DNA of 45,019 nt from Spirochaetes bacterium ADurb.Bin110 (lineage in GTDB: Bacteria; Spirochaetota; Spirochaetia; Treponematales; Rectinemataceae), in NCBI GenBank assembly GCA_002070755.1, contig MWDY01000287.1, positions 1 to 45,019 of the forward strand, in the 5' to 3' direction. The notes under the pieces were generated by a model. The model saw only the letters and a list, made by a program, of their open reading frames with translations. It was not told where the DNA came from and did not search any database. Below, piece by piece: positions 1 through 7,278 of the stretch; within the stretch, counting starts at the first letter, position 1; each line of letters begins with the position of its first letter. The position numbers and the translations under genes were made by a program.

Positions 1-184
1 TGGCAAAGTAATCTAAACTGAATGTTTGTGAAGAAAAGCTATGACCACAGCTCTTACAGCGATAACGAGGTACATTTCCAAAACATTTGGTGGAATAGAA
101 GCCTAGACTGACATACCAGCGGCCTTGGGGAGCTGCCTTATGATTTGGACACTCAGGATTTGGGCAGAAAGAAAAAGAATGCAT
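1..184 (-). CDS. Zinc-ribbon N-terminus of a transposase-like protein (3' end outside window)
   Basis: This is an open frame reading leftward from the ATG at 184 to the window edge (61 codons), cut off by the window rather than by a stop. A ggaggt Shine-Dalgarno sequence lies 4 nt upstream (189-194). The peptide has two CxxC-type pairs: C-P-N-P-E-C at residues 7-12 and C-K-S-C at about 43-46. Between them is an aromatic, glycine-rich stretch with WYVSLGFYSTK. It ends in a TFSLDYFA-like segment. This pattern of zinc ribbon then T-F-S is typical of N-terminal DNA-binding modules of IS1/IS1595-like transposases and related spirochaetal proteins. The family call is by recall and the catalytic part is not visible. 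It could instead be a stand-alone zinc-ribbon protein. Confidence 0.62.
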   Translation of the reverse strand, partial: MHSFSFCPNPECPNHKAAPQGRWYVSLGFYSTKCFGNVPRYRCKSCGHSFSSQTFSLDYFA

Positions 185-338
185 GCTTACCTCCGTACAT
201 TCTCTTTATCGCCCTCCTCCCTATATTTTGCTTCAACTTCTTATACAAGGTTCGTAGCAGTAATGAAGAATTCTCTCGAGGATGACATTTCTGGACAAGA
301 AGAGCGCCTAGAACAAGCGCCCTAGGATGACCCATCTC

Positions 339-367
339 AAAAAAAGGGCGCCCGCAGTAGGCGCCCT
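339..367 (-). terminator. Intrinsic terminator of the symporter gene
   Basis: A perfect 8-bp stem (345-352 agggcgcc with 360-367 ggcgccct) has a 7-nt loop. Reading on the minus strand it is followed by a run of seven T (339-345 on the plus strand are A). It lies 77 bp past the stop of the minus-strand symporter gene, so it probably ends that transcript. The rest of 185-443 shows no convincing gene. Confidence 0.8.
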
Positions 368-443
368 AAACTATATTAACTATGCAGAAGAACTCATTGC
401 CAGCCAGGCTTAAATATGGCTCGGCTTCTCCTATTTTTGCCTC

Positions 444-1751
444 TTATTTCCACTTCGATAGATCGAGTTCTTTTTCGGTCTTGCAGACAATCGATGTTCC
501 AACAAGGTCTCCCGTCACATTCAAGCAGGTACGGCCCATATCGAGCAATGCATCGATACCCAGGATCATCGCATATGCAGCAGCGACAGCTGAGCCAGTT
601 TCTACTTTGAGCCCTATGCTTTCTAGTACCATGAGCAGCATGATGGCTCCAGCGCCAGGTACTCCTGCAGTTCCGATACTTGCTAATGTACCTGTAATTA
701 CTACAGTGAGCATCTGATTGAAGGAGAGCGGTTGATTCGTTGCATAACCAATAAACATAGCACAGACGCCCAAGTATATCGCCGTGCCATCCATGTTGAT
801 GGTCGCTCCGAGTGGCAAAGTAAAAGCGCTTATGGACCGCGGAATTCCCAGGTTTTCTTCACCGCAGCGCATTGTCACTGGCAGAGTGCCATTGGATGAA
901 CGGGTCACAAACGCAGTAACCATCGCCTCGTTGGCCCCTTTTAGAAATTTCCTAAAACTGAGCTTATACAATGTCAAAAGCCCACCATAGACAATCACAA
1001 CATGCGCCGCAAGACCAACATACTCAGAGAGGGTAACCATGAGCAAAGGTCCTATGGCCTTTGCTCCCTGCTGAGCAAATACATGCGAAATTAGGAAGAA
1101 TACACCGATAGGCGCGTATTGCATTATGCCGCCAACGACCTTGTACATAGTTTCAGCTGCTGCATTGACGACATTTAGCAGCGTTTCGCCTGATTTTGCC
1201 AGCGATTGATCTTTCGAATCCTTGATGTAGGAGATACCAATACCAAATACCACTGCGAAGAAGATAATAGGCAGCACATCCCCTTTCATAAGAGACTCGA
1301 ATGGATTGGTGGGAACAATGTTGAGCAGTGTCTGGACAATGGTGGGAGGAGCCGCTTGAGATCCCTTTGCTGCTGCTTCTCCTACAATATTGAACCCTAT
1401 CCCAGGTTTAAAGATATTGGCTGATATCAACCCGACTATCACCGCAAAAGCGCTAGTGAGAAGATAATAGACCATGATTTTCACGCCTACCCTTCCAAGT
1501 CTAGAAGGTGCGATACTCGCTGCTCCTGCAATAAGCGAAAATAGAATTACAGGCATGACAATCATCTTGAGTAGCCTGATAAACAGGTCACCAAAGAATT
1601 TCGTATTGTCGACATAGGGTTTTACTGAGGAAGGGAAGAACCCCAGAATGATGCCGACAATAGCACCCAACACTAGGCCGATCAGTATCCGCGTTAGTAG
1701 ATTGGACTTAAAGTACCAATCCATAGCGCCCTTCTTTTTTTGTTCAGCCAT
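444..1751 (-). CDS. Dicarboxylate/amino acid:cation symporter (DAACS family)
   Basis: This is a 435-residue polytopic inner-membrane carrier of the DAACS (GltP/DctA/SdaC-like) family, importing glutamate, aspartate or C4-dicarboxylates with Na+ or H+. Visible family signatures are the serine-rich re-entrant loop SSNGTLPVT at about residue 285 and the following [13 protein letters not shown]. Those segments form the substrate and cation sites. Repeated hydrophobic stretches cover the whole length, which is normal for the family. An aaggagg ribosome-binding site precedes the ATG. A promoter is visible upstream (1784-1812) and a terminator downstream (339-367), so the gene is probably monocistronic. 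It is divergent from an aspartate racemase, which favours an acidic amino acid as substrate, but the substrate cannot be read from sequence. Confidence 0.93.
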   Translation of the reverse strand: MAEQKKKGAMDWYFKSNLLTRILIGLVLGAIVGIILGFFPSSVKPYVDNTKFFGDLFIRLLKMIVMPVILFSLIAGAASIAPSRLGRVGVKIMVYYLLTSAFAVIVGLISANIFKPGIGFNIVGEAAAKGSQAAPPTIVQTLLNIVPTNPFESLMKGDVLPIIFFAVVFGIGISYIKDSKDQSLAKSGETLLNVVNAAAETMYKVVGGIMQYAPIGVFFLISHVFAQQGAKAIGPLLMVTLSEYVGLAAHVVIVYGGLLTLYKLSFRKFLKGANEAMVTAFVTRSSNGTLPVTMRCGEENLGIPRSISAFTLPLGATINMDGTAIYLGVCAMFIGYATNQPLSFNQMLTVVITGTLASIGTAGVPGAGAIMLLMVLESIGLKVETGSAVAAAYAMILGIDALLDMGRTCLNVTGDLVGTSIVCKTEKELDLSKWK

Positions 1752-1783
1752 GCAGACCTCCTTGCTTTAAGAGTCCATATAAA

Positions 1784-1812
1784 GCTATATGATTATGAAT
1801 CCGAATTTGCAA
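1784..1812 (-). promoter_or_regulatory. Promoter of the DAACS symporter
   Basis: On the minus strand a TTGCAA -35 element (1807-1812) is separated by exactly 17 nt from TATAGC (1784-1789). The predicted start lies near 1777, giving a leader of about 26 nt that includes the Shine-Dalgarno sequence. A second overlapping option, TTGCGC-17-CATAAT, lies a few bases upstream. Confidence 0.55.
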
Positions 1813-1893
1813 GAGCGCAAGAAGAAAATAATTTTGCGAGATGAAAACATCCTTATTTACATAGATTGGAGTCTTATATACCATAATAACGCT

Positions 1894-2610
1894 ATGAAAA
1901 AGGGAACTATTGGTATTTTAGGTGGAATGGGGCCAGAAGCGACCGCGGCTTTCTTTTCGATGCTGGTTAGGTTCGATAATGCAACTTCCGATCAAGACCA
2001 TCTTCATATAATTGTGGATTCGGATCCTTCTATCCCCGATAGGACAAGATATCTTCTTGAGAGCGGCCCTAATCCTCTGCCAGCCATGCTTGGTTCTGCC
2101 CGAAGATTGATTGCTGCTGGCGCCGATATAGCCGGCATGCCTTGTATGACGGCTCATGCGCTTCTAGATCAGCTCCGCCACAATTGCACTTTGCATATTC
2201 TTTCTGCCTTTGAAGAGACCAGCATAGCCCTTAAAGAAATCTCTCCTCCTATTAGGAATCTTGGCATCCTTGCCACGAGGGGCACACGTCAAGCGATGCT
2301 TTTCGAAACAGCTTTTCCTGATAAGAACATAGTATGGCCTGATGAAGCTCTACACCAATCCCTGGTTATGGAGGCGATCTATGGTTCGAAAGGCATAAAG
2401 GCAGGCAATCTCGGCAATGAACCAAAGCATCTTTTATTAGAGGCAGTCCATATTCTTCAGAATCAAGGAGCCGAAGCTATTGTCGCAGGTTGCACGGAAG
2501 TGCCCCTTGTTCTCTCTCAAAAAGACATCGATATGCCATTCATAGATCCTATGTATCATCTAGCGCGTGCGCTGGTATCTACCGCCCGCAAAGAAACATT
2601 TGAACGATAA
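1894..2610 (+). CDS. Aspartate/glutamate racemase family protein
   Basis: This 238-residue cytoplasmic enzyme of the cofactor-independent Asp/Glu racemase family probably interconverts L- and D-aspartate. It starts with the family hallmark GILGGMGPEAT (residues 7-17). It carries the two catalytic cysteines at C84 (in GMPCMTAH) and C200 (in AGCTEVPL). The residue after C84 is Met where Asn is usual (CNTAH), a small departure. The frame is open 35 codons further upstream, but that extension is not conserved-looking. ATG 1894 fits the family N-terminus and lies exactly 6 nt after a CATAAT -10-like hexamer (1882-1887), with no Shine-Dalgarno. It is therefore a candidate leaderless gene. Divergent from the symporter. 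Confidence 0.88.
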   Translation: MKKGTIGILGGMGPEATAAFFSMLVRFDNATSDQDHLHIIVDSDPSIPDRTRYLLESGPNPLPAMLGSARRLIAAGADIAGMPCMTAHALLDQLRHNCTLHILSAFEETSIALKEISPPIRNLGILATRGTRQAMLFETAFPDKNIVWPDEALHQSLVMEAIYGSKGIKAGNLGNEPKHLLLEAVHILQNQGAEAIVAGCTEVPLVLSQKDIDMPFIDPMYHLARALVSTARKETFER

Positions 2611-2667
2611 TAAGGTCTAATATCATTATATTTGAATGATAGAAAACGATCTGGACTCCAACTCCAG

Positions 2668-2696
2668 TTTACTTATGCCTTTTTTTCTCCTATATT
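2668..2696 (+). promoter_or_regulatory. Promoter of the E2-like gene, placing the start site next to the ATG
   Basis: TTTACT (2668-2673), a 17-nt spacer and TATATT (2691-2696) predict transcription from about 2703. The ATG is at 2706. No Shine-Dalgarno sequence is present, so the transcript would have a leader of about 3 nt or none. Confidence 0.55.
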
Positions 2697-2705
2697 TGAG
2701 TCATA

Positions 2706-3575
2706 ATGTTGTTTCGAGACCGCTGCGATGGAATACGTGTTACTGGCCAACATGCCCTCAATGCGCTAATGCCATACATGATGCGTGGCCGCAATGAATC
2801 TGCTGTCTATTATGAGAAGGAAATAAACATCGAAAATGCTCTTGCCTACCTTAAGACAATTAAGACAAGCCAGACATCAAAGAAAGACCAAGATCGCTTT
2901 ACACTTTTTGGACTTATTATGACGGTAGCATTAAGGACAATCGCTCTCTACCCACAGCTCAATCGCTTTATCCATAGACGAGTGCTCTATCAGCGAAAAC
3001 ACATATGCTTTTCCTATATTGTCAAGCAAGAATTTACCATCGATGCTCCTGAAGTAAATGCCAAGATTTATCTGGATCCAGAGGATTCATTCTCGAGCAT
3101 TAATGCAAGGGTGAGCGACGCAATTCTAGAAGCGCGTATCCATGGAGAAGGCGAAGGCGAACGCTTCGCAGACATCTTTCATAAAATTCCAGGTGGCAAA
3201 GCAGTGCTGATGACAGTCTATAGACTTCTTGACAGAATCAACCTTGCGCCTTGGAGTCTTCTGCGGATGGATCCTCTCTATACAAGCATCTATTTTGCAA
3301 ACTTAGGTTCACTCGGCCTTGATGCTCCTTACCATCACCTATATGAGTGGGGAACCGCAAGCATATTTGTAGCAATAGGCAAGGCTTTTTCAAAAGAGCT
3401 ATGGCATGGAGGAACGCGAACTAGGCAGCGCTATATAGATATAAAAATAACGCTCGACGAGCGCATTGCAGATGGCTTTATTTTTGCTCAAGCTGCATCG
3501 ACATTCCAACGCCTGATTTCAAGGCCTGAGTTGTTGGACTTATCTCTTGAGGATCTCAGGAAAGCCTTAGCTTAG
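2706..3575 (+). CDS. 2-oxoacid dehydrogenase E2-type acyltransferase-like protein (stand-alone, catalytic His absent)
   Basis: This 289-residue protein resembles the catalytic (CAT-fold) domain of dihydrolipoyl acyltransferases. The segment HRRVLYQR followed by a beta-rich stretch (about residues 91-115) fits the N-terminal part of the fold. DERIADG at 251-257, followed by a helix and SRPELL, matches the C-terminal active-site motif DHRxxDG. The His of that motif is replaced by Glu (E252) while the Asp is kept, so normal acyl transfer is doubtful. No lipoyl or E1/E3-binding domain is present, unlike true E2 subunits of over 400 residues, and no E1 or E3 gene is nearby. Function is unknown. 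It could be an acyl-CoA-binding or CAT-like transferase. Confidence 0.72.
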   Translation: MLFRDRCDGIRVTGQHALNALMPYMMRGRNESAVYYEKEINIENALAYLKTIKTSQTSKKDQDRFTLFGLIMTVALRTIALYPQLNRFIHRRVLYQRKHICFSYIVKQEFTIDAPEVNAKIYLDPEDSFSSINARVSDAILEARIHGEGEGERFADIFHKIPGGKAVLMTVYRLLDRINLAPWSLLRMDPLYTSIYFANLGSLGLDAPYHHLYEWGTASIFVAIGKAFSKELWHGGTRTRQRYIDIKITLDERIADGFIFAQAASTFQRLISRPELLDLSLEDLRKALA

Positions 3576-3604
3576 GCTCGGCCAAAGCATTTATTGCATC
3601 CTCT

Positions 3605-3910
3605 CTAGCTCGCTTTCTCTGATGAATCTGTCTTTGGGATTTCTTTGGTTCCTTCTTTGGAGCTTTCAGAAGAGCTGGAGTTTTCGGAAAAAGACGAGGT
3701 CCTCTCAGGGCCTGTAGCTGCGGACTGGCTTTTCTTGGAGTCGGTAATATAAAAGCCTGGGCCTTTGAATATAATACCGCTGCCCCCAAAGATTAGCCTT
3801 TTTACAGCTCCTCCGCATAGAGGGCAGGTTTTGAGAGGATCGTCATTGATAGATTGAAATGCTTCGAATGTATAGCCGCATTTCCTGCACTCATATTCAT
3901 ATGTAGGCAT
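3605..3910 (-). CDS. FmdB-family zinc-ribbon protein
   Basis: This is a 101-residue protein. Its first 45 residues are the FmdB/CxxC-CxxC regulatory zinc ribbon: [12 protein letters not shown], then [18 protein letters not shown] low-complexity Ser/Glu/Lys tail follows, as is usual in this family, where the tail is poorly conserved. The frame extends 29 codons upstream, but ATG 3910 fits the invariant MPTYEY start and has an agaggtgag ribosome-binding site. Its molecular role is not established; the name comes from a putative regulator of formamidase genes. It lies downstream of kbl on the same strand (136 bp gap) and is convergent with the E2-like gene. Confidence 0.9.
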   Translation of the reverse strand: MPTYEYECRKCGYTFEAFQSINDDPLKTCPLCGGAVKRLIFGGSGIIFKGPGFYITDSKKSQSAATGPERTSSFSENSSSSESSKEGTKEIPKTDSSEKAS

Positions 3911-4046
3911 AGTTCTCACCTCTAAGAGAAAAATCAGTTTAATTTTCAGTAAAAATATCAATAATGGACATAAAGGTAAAGAGTATCTAAGCAACAAGGA
4001 ACCTTGTCAAACGAAGTTTCAAAATAGCAAAGACCATTGATTGCCC

Positions 4047-5276
4047 TTAGATTACCCCAAGCCGCTTTCCAACTTTCTTGAATGCCTCGACAGCTTCAAT
4101 TATCTGCTCTTGAGTATGAGCCGCCGATATCTGAACGCGGATTCGTGCTTTGCCTTTTGGTACAACAGGGAAGGAAAAGCCTATCACATAAATGCCTTCG
4201 GATAGAAGTTCATCGGCCATTCTATGAGCAAGTTTTTCGTCGTATAGCATTACAGGGCAGATCGGATGTTCGCCTTCTCTTATATCGAAACCCGCTTCTG
4301 CCATAAGGCTGCGAAAAAGCTTAGTGTTCGAGTCGAGCCTATCTCTAAGCTCGGAAGAGCGAGTGATAAGCTCGAGTGCTTGCAGAGTGCCACCTACAAT
4401 GGCTGGTGCAAGGGTGTTCGAGAAAAGATATGGACGCCCTTTCTGTCGCATATACTCGACGATTTCCTTACAGGAAGCGATAACTCCACCCGAGGCTCCT
4501 CCGAGAGCTTTCCCAAAGGTCGTAGTTATGATATCTACCCTACCGCCGACTCCACAGTGTTCCCAGGTTCCGCGTCCAGCTGCTCCCATGAAACCAGTTG
4601 CATGCGAATCGTCGACCATCACAAGCGCACCATATTTTTCTGCCAAATCGCAAATTGCGTTCAGATTGGCAATGTCGCCATCCATGGAAAACACACCATC
4701 GGTTGCGATCATTATCCTGTGGCTACCTTGAGCTTCCTTAAGACAGCGTTCGAGTCCTTTTAGCGGCTTCCCTGTTTCAGGATCTTTTTCTTCGATATCC
4801 CTCATATCGGCATGCTTGTATATCCAGCGCTTTGCCTTACATAGACGTACTCCATCGATTATCGATGCATGATTCAGGCTATCGGTTATGATCGCCGATT
4901 CTTCATCGAGAAGAGGCTCAAAGACGGCTCCATTCGCATCGAAGCAAGACGAAAAAAGAATAGCATCTTCCATTCCAAGAAAATCTGCTATTCGTCGCTC
5001 GAGCTCCTTGTGTTGCGCTTGCGTCCCACATATGAAACGCACAGAAGAAAGGCCATAGCCAAATTCTTCCATAGCCCTCACAGCAGCCTTGCGGATACTT
5101 GTGTCATTTGCAAGACCCAGATAATTATTCGCGCAAAAATTAAGCACTTCTGCACCGTCTGAAACGCGAATAGTTGCTCCCTGCGGAGTAACTATAACGC
5201 GTTCATCTTTGTAGGTACCTTCGGCTTGAAGCCCTTCGAGATCCTTCGCAAGTTCATCTCTTATTCTTCCGTACAT
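4047..5276 (-). CDS. kbl: Glycine C-acetyltransferase (2-amino-3-ketobutyrate CoA ligase)
   Basis: This 409-residue PLP enzyme of the alpha-oxoamine synthase family cleaves 2-amino-3-ketobutyrate with CoA to glycine and acetyl-CoA. The family landmarks are [11 protein letters not shown] (46-57), the DDSHATGF motif (222-229) that contacts PLP, and the Schiff-base lysine K256 in [10 protein letters not shown]. The length matches Kbl (about 400). The usual partner, threonine dehydrogenase (tdh), is not within the window on either side. The gene lies 30 bp after the rhomboid gene on the same strand, so the two are probably co-transcribed. Another alpha-oxoamine synthase activity cannot be excluded, but overall similarity favours Kbl. 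Confidence 0.92.
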   Translation of the reverse strand: MYGRIRDELAKDLEGLQAEGTYKDERVIVTPQGATIRVSDGAEVLNFCANNYLGLANDTSIRKAAVRAMEEFGYGLSSVRFICGTQAQHKELERRIADFLGMEDAILFSSCFDANGAVFEPLLDEESAIITDSLNHASIIDGVRLCKAKRWIYKHADMRDIEEKDPETGKPLKGLERCLKEAQGSHRIMIATDGVFSMDGDIANLNAICDLAEKYGALVMVDDSHATGFMGAAGRGTWEHCGVGGRVDIITTTFGKALGGASGGVIASCKEIVEYMRQKGRPYLFSNTLAPAIVGGTLQALELITRSSELRDRLDSNTKLFRSLMAEAGFDIREGEHPICPVMLYDEKLAHRMADELLSEGIYVIGFSFPVVPKGKARIRVQISAAHTQEQIIEAVEAFKKVGKRLGVI

Positions 5277-5306
5277 AATGACACCTCGAATTCTGTCCTC
5301 TTGTGT

Positions 5307-5861
5307 TCATTTTTTATGGTAGAAACCAAGGAAGCTACCGACAAGGCCTCCTATAATATGAGAAAACTGAGAAATATTGTCCTGTTTTGTAAGAGCATCC
5401 CAGATCTGGCCCCCTAAATATATGATCATGATAAGAATAAAGGTAAGCGGCACTTCTCCTTTTGAGAAATTCGTGATAGACGAAAGCACGATCATCATGA
5501 AAACCACACCAGAAGCGCCAAGAAGCACTACATTCGGGAAAAGAAAGGCATTCGAAAGCCCTGTGACAAGCGCCGTGATGAGTATGCTTATGAGCAAAAA
5601 ACCCGAACCGTATGTGCTCTCAAGAATAGGTCCCAGAAGCAGGATCATCGTGAAGTTGCTAATAAAGTGCTGAATGTTTGCATGCCCAAGCACATGAGTG
5701 AAGAGTTTGACATAATCCATGAATACATTGGTTCTAAAAGGCGTCGGTGTTGAAAATAGATTAGGGATTATCGCAGGCATAATAGTCTGGCTTAGTATGA
5801 GCACCATAGCCGCACATAATGTAAATGTAAGCGTAACCGGCGCATTATAGCGAACACGCAT
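5307..5861 (-). CDS. Rhomboid-family intramembrane serine protease
   Basis: This 184-residue membrane protein has about six hydrophobic segments and the rhomboid catalytic dyad. The Ser is S117 in LLGASGVV and the His is H168 in FSHIIGG. The conserved H-x4-H-x3-N cluster (HANIQHFISN, about 60-69) supports the L1/TM2 region. The frame is open 10 codons upstream, but ATG 5861 follows a ctggagg ribosome-binding site at good distance, so the shorter form is used. The substrate is unknown. It lies between xth and kbl on the same strand. A second, distinct rhomboid is encoded at 39809-40537. Confidence 0.9.
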   Translation of the reverse strand: MRVRYNAPVTLTFTLCAAMVLILSQTIMPAIIPNLFSTPTPFRTNVFMDYVKLFTHVLGHANIQHFISNFTMILLLGPILESTYGSGFLLISILITALVTGLSNAFLFPNVVLLGASGVVFMMIVLSSITNFSKGEVPLTFILIMIIYLGGQIWDALTKQDNISQFSHIIGGLVGSFLGFYHKK

Positions 5862-5936
5862 GCTAAATCCTCCAGATGAACCAAAAAACAAGGAGCCGAC
5901 TTCGAGCCGGTCAATTTTTGATACTATTCGATACTA

Positions 5937-6719
5937 TCACAGATCGAGAAAAAGCGACACAGGACAATGATCGGATCCCATTACTTCGGCGTGTATATCT
6001 GCTGCAAGCAGAGTTGGCGAAAACTCCTTATCGACGCAGTGGTAATCCAGGCGCCACCCGATATTCTTTTCTCTGGCCTTTGGGGAGCGATAACTCCACC
6101 ATGTATATCTCCCTGGCTCCTTGCAGAACAATCGGAATGTATCGATATAGCCTCCAGAGGTAAACTTGTCCATCCAAGCGCGCTCTTCGGGTAAATATCC
6201 GGCATTGCCTTCGTTTTGCTCAGGACGGGCTAGATCGATAGGCTTATGGGCTATGTTATAATCCCCCGCTACTATCACATGTTTGCCTTTTGAACGTTCG
6301 AAGTTGCAGAAATCGAGGATTGCATCGCAAAAACGGAGTTTATAGTCGAGTCGCATTCCTGCTTCCTGGCTATTGGGGAAATAAGCACTCATTATGAGAA
6401 ATCCACCATAATCGGCGATGACAGTCCTGCCCTCGATATCGAATTCGGAAATACCCAGCTTAGTCACCGAAACCGGCTCGCGAAGCACATAGATGCCTGT
6501 TCCAGAATAGCCTTTCCTCTCGGAAAAAGCCCAGAAACTACTATATCGCTTTCCATTGAATGCTATGGGGTGGCGAAGCTCATCGGTCAGTTGAGACTCC
6601 TGTAATTTTATCTCTTGGACACAGATAAAATCCGCAGCAGTGGTTTCGACCCAATCTAGAAAGCCTTTTTCAGCGCAGGCGCGAAGGCCATTTACATTCC
6701 ACGAATAGCTCTTAATCAT
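5937..6719 (-). CDS. xth: Exodeoxyribonuclease III (AP endonuclease)
   Basis: This 260-residue cytoplasmic enzyme of the ExoIII/APE1 family incises abasic sites in base-excision repair and degrades DNA 3' to 5'. Motifs are the N-terminal SYSWNVNGLRA, the metal-binding glutamate in FICVQEIKL, the GDYNIAH segment, LDYHCVD, and the terminal GSDHCPVSL with the catalytic Asp-His. Length is normal for the family. A gaggg ribosome-binding site lies 9 nt before the ATG. The 113 bp between this gene and the upstream small gene contain nothing recognisable. Confidence 0.96.
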   Translation of the reverse strand: MIKSYSWNVNGLRACAEKGFLDWVETTAADFICVQEIKLQESQLTDELRHPIAFNGKRYSSFWAFSERKGYSGTGIYVLREPVSVTKLGISEFDIEGRTVIADYGGFLIMSAYFPNSQEAGMRLDYKLRFCDAILDFCNFERSKGKHVIVAGDYNIAHKPIDLARPEQNEGNAGYLPEERAWMDKFTSGGYIDTFRLFCKEPGRYTWWSYRSPKAREKNIGWRLDYHCVDKEFSPTLLAADIHAEVMGSDHCPVSLFLDL

Positions 6720-6832
6720 CGAGATTATCCCTCAGTTGCCTTCTGCATTGTATGCAGTATTGGCCGCAAGGCTGACTCCATATGAACTTCGCTCTCCATT
6801 GATATTTTGCGCACATTTGCGATTTATCTTCT

Positions 6833-7135
6833 TCAAGGTTTCATTATAGTGTCGATAAGTTTTTTCAGCTCGAGGTCTATATCGCCTTTCTCTTCTATGC
6901 AGCTCATGTCGATCTGAAAAACTCCGTCGCGGAAAACAATGGGTCCTCGCTCGGGCGGTAATAGAATCTCTTCATCCTCTTCTTGAAGCTTCGCTAGCGC
7001 ACGCACGTAGCCGTCTTTTTCCTCATTTTTTGAATGGCCGTAGATATCCTCTGCAGGCATAGATCGCCAGCGAGGCTGCACATAACGGGTTATACCCAAG
7101 TTTATGCCAATGTCTTGTTCAGTTTTGGAATCCAT
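6833..7135 (-). CDS. Conserved-looking hypothetical protein, 100 residues
   Basis: I do not recognise the family. The protein is soluble and acidic, with a proline-containing N-terminal half and a Glu-rich middle (KLQEEDEEILLPPERGP). It has a C-terminal amphipathic helix. There is no Cys pair, signal peptide or membrane segment. The ATG has no Shine-Dalgarno sequence. A TTGCGG-18-TATCCT promoter (7146-7175) ends 10 nt before it, so the mRNA would have only about 4 untranslated bases. This promoter fit, and the absence of any competing gene, are the main arguments that it is real. Confidence 0.6.
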   Translation of the reverse strand: MDSKTEQDIGINLGITRYVQPRWRSMPAEDIYGHSKNEEKDGYVRALAKLQEEDEEILLPPERGPIVFRDGVFQIDMSCIEEKGDIDLELKKLIDTIMKP

Positions 7136-7145
7136 GGGAACTTAT

Positions 7146-7175
7146 AGGATATACCCGGAGCCTCAAGATCCGCAA
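7146..7175 (-). promoter_or_regulatory. Promoter of the 100-residue hypothetical gene
   Basis: On the minus strand TTGCGG (7170-7175), an 18-nt spacer and TATCCT (7146-7151) lie 10 nt ahead of ATG 7135. It is divergent from the dinG-like promoter within the same 143-bp intergenic region. Confidence 0.45.
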
Positions 7176-7242
7176 CTACCTATTAGGGTATCGAAGCCTT
7201 GATTGAGATCTATGATAAGAGCAGGACTATGCTTGTCAAATA

Positions 7243-7272
7243 TTCGTAACAATCGAATAGACATGCTATACT
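7243..7272 (+). promoter_or_regulatory. Promoter of the JAMM-DinG gene, exactly leaderless
   Basis: TTCGTA (7243-7248), an 18-nt spacer and TATACT (7267-7272). Six bases separate the -10 hexamer from the GTG start codon at 7279, so the predicted +1 is the G of the start codon. There is no Shine-Dalgarno sequence. Confidence 0.5.
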
Positions 7273-7278
7273 CGCTAT

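Noticed and set aside
301..325. GC-rich near-palindrome (gcgcct...gcgccc) upstream of the zinc-ribbon gene
   Set aside because: Only 4-6 imperfect pairs; it looks like chance next to the real terminator at 339-367.
1789..1893. N-terminal extension of the racemase frame upstream of ATG 1894
   Set aside because: It lacks family similarity and would contain the gene's own promoter.
2651..2667. A 5-bp hairpin (ctgga/tccag) after the racemase gene as a terminator
   Set aside because: The stem is too short and no T-run follows directly.
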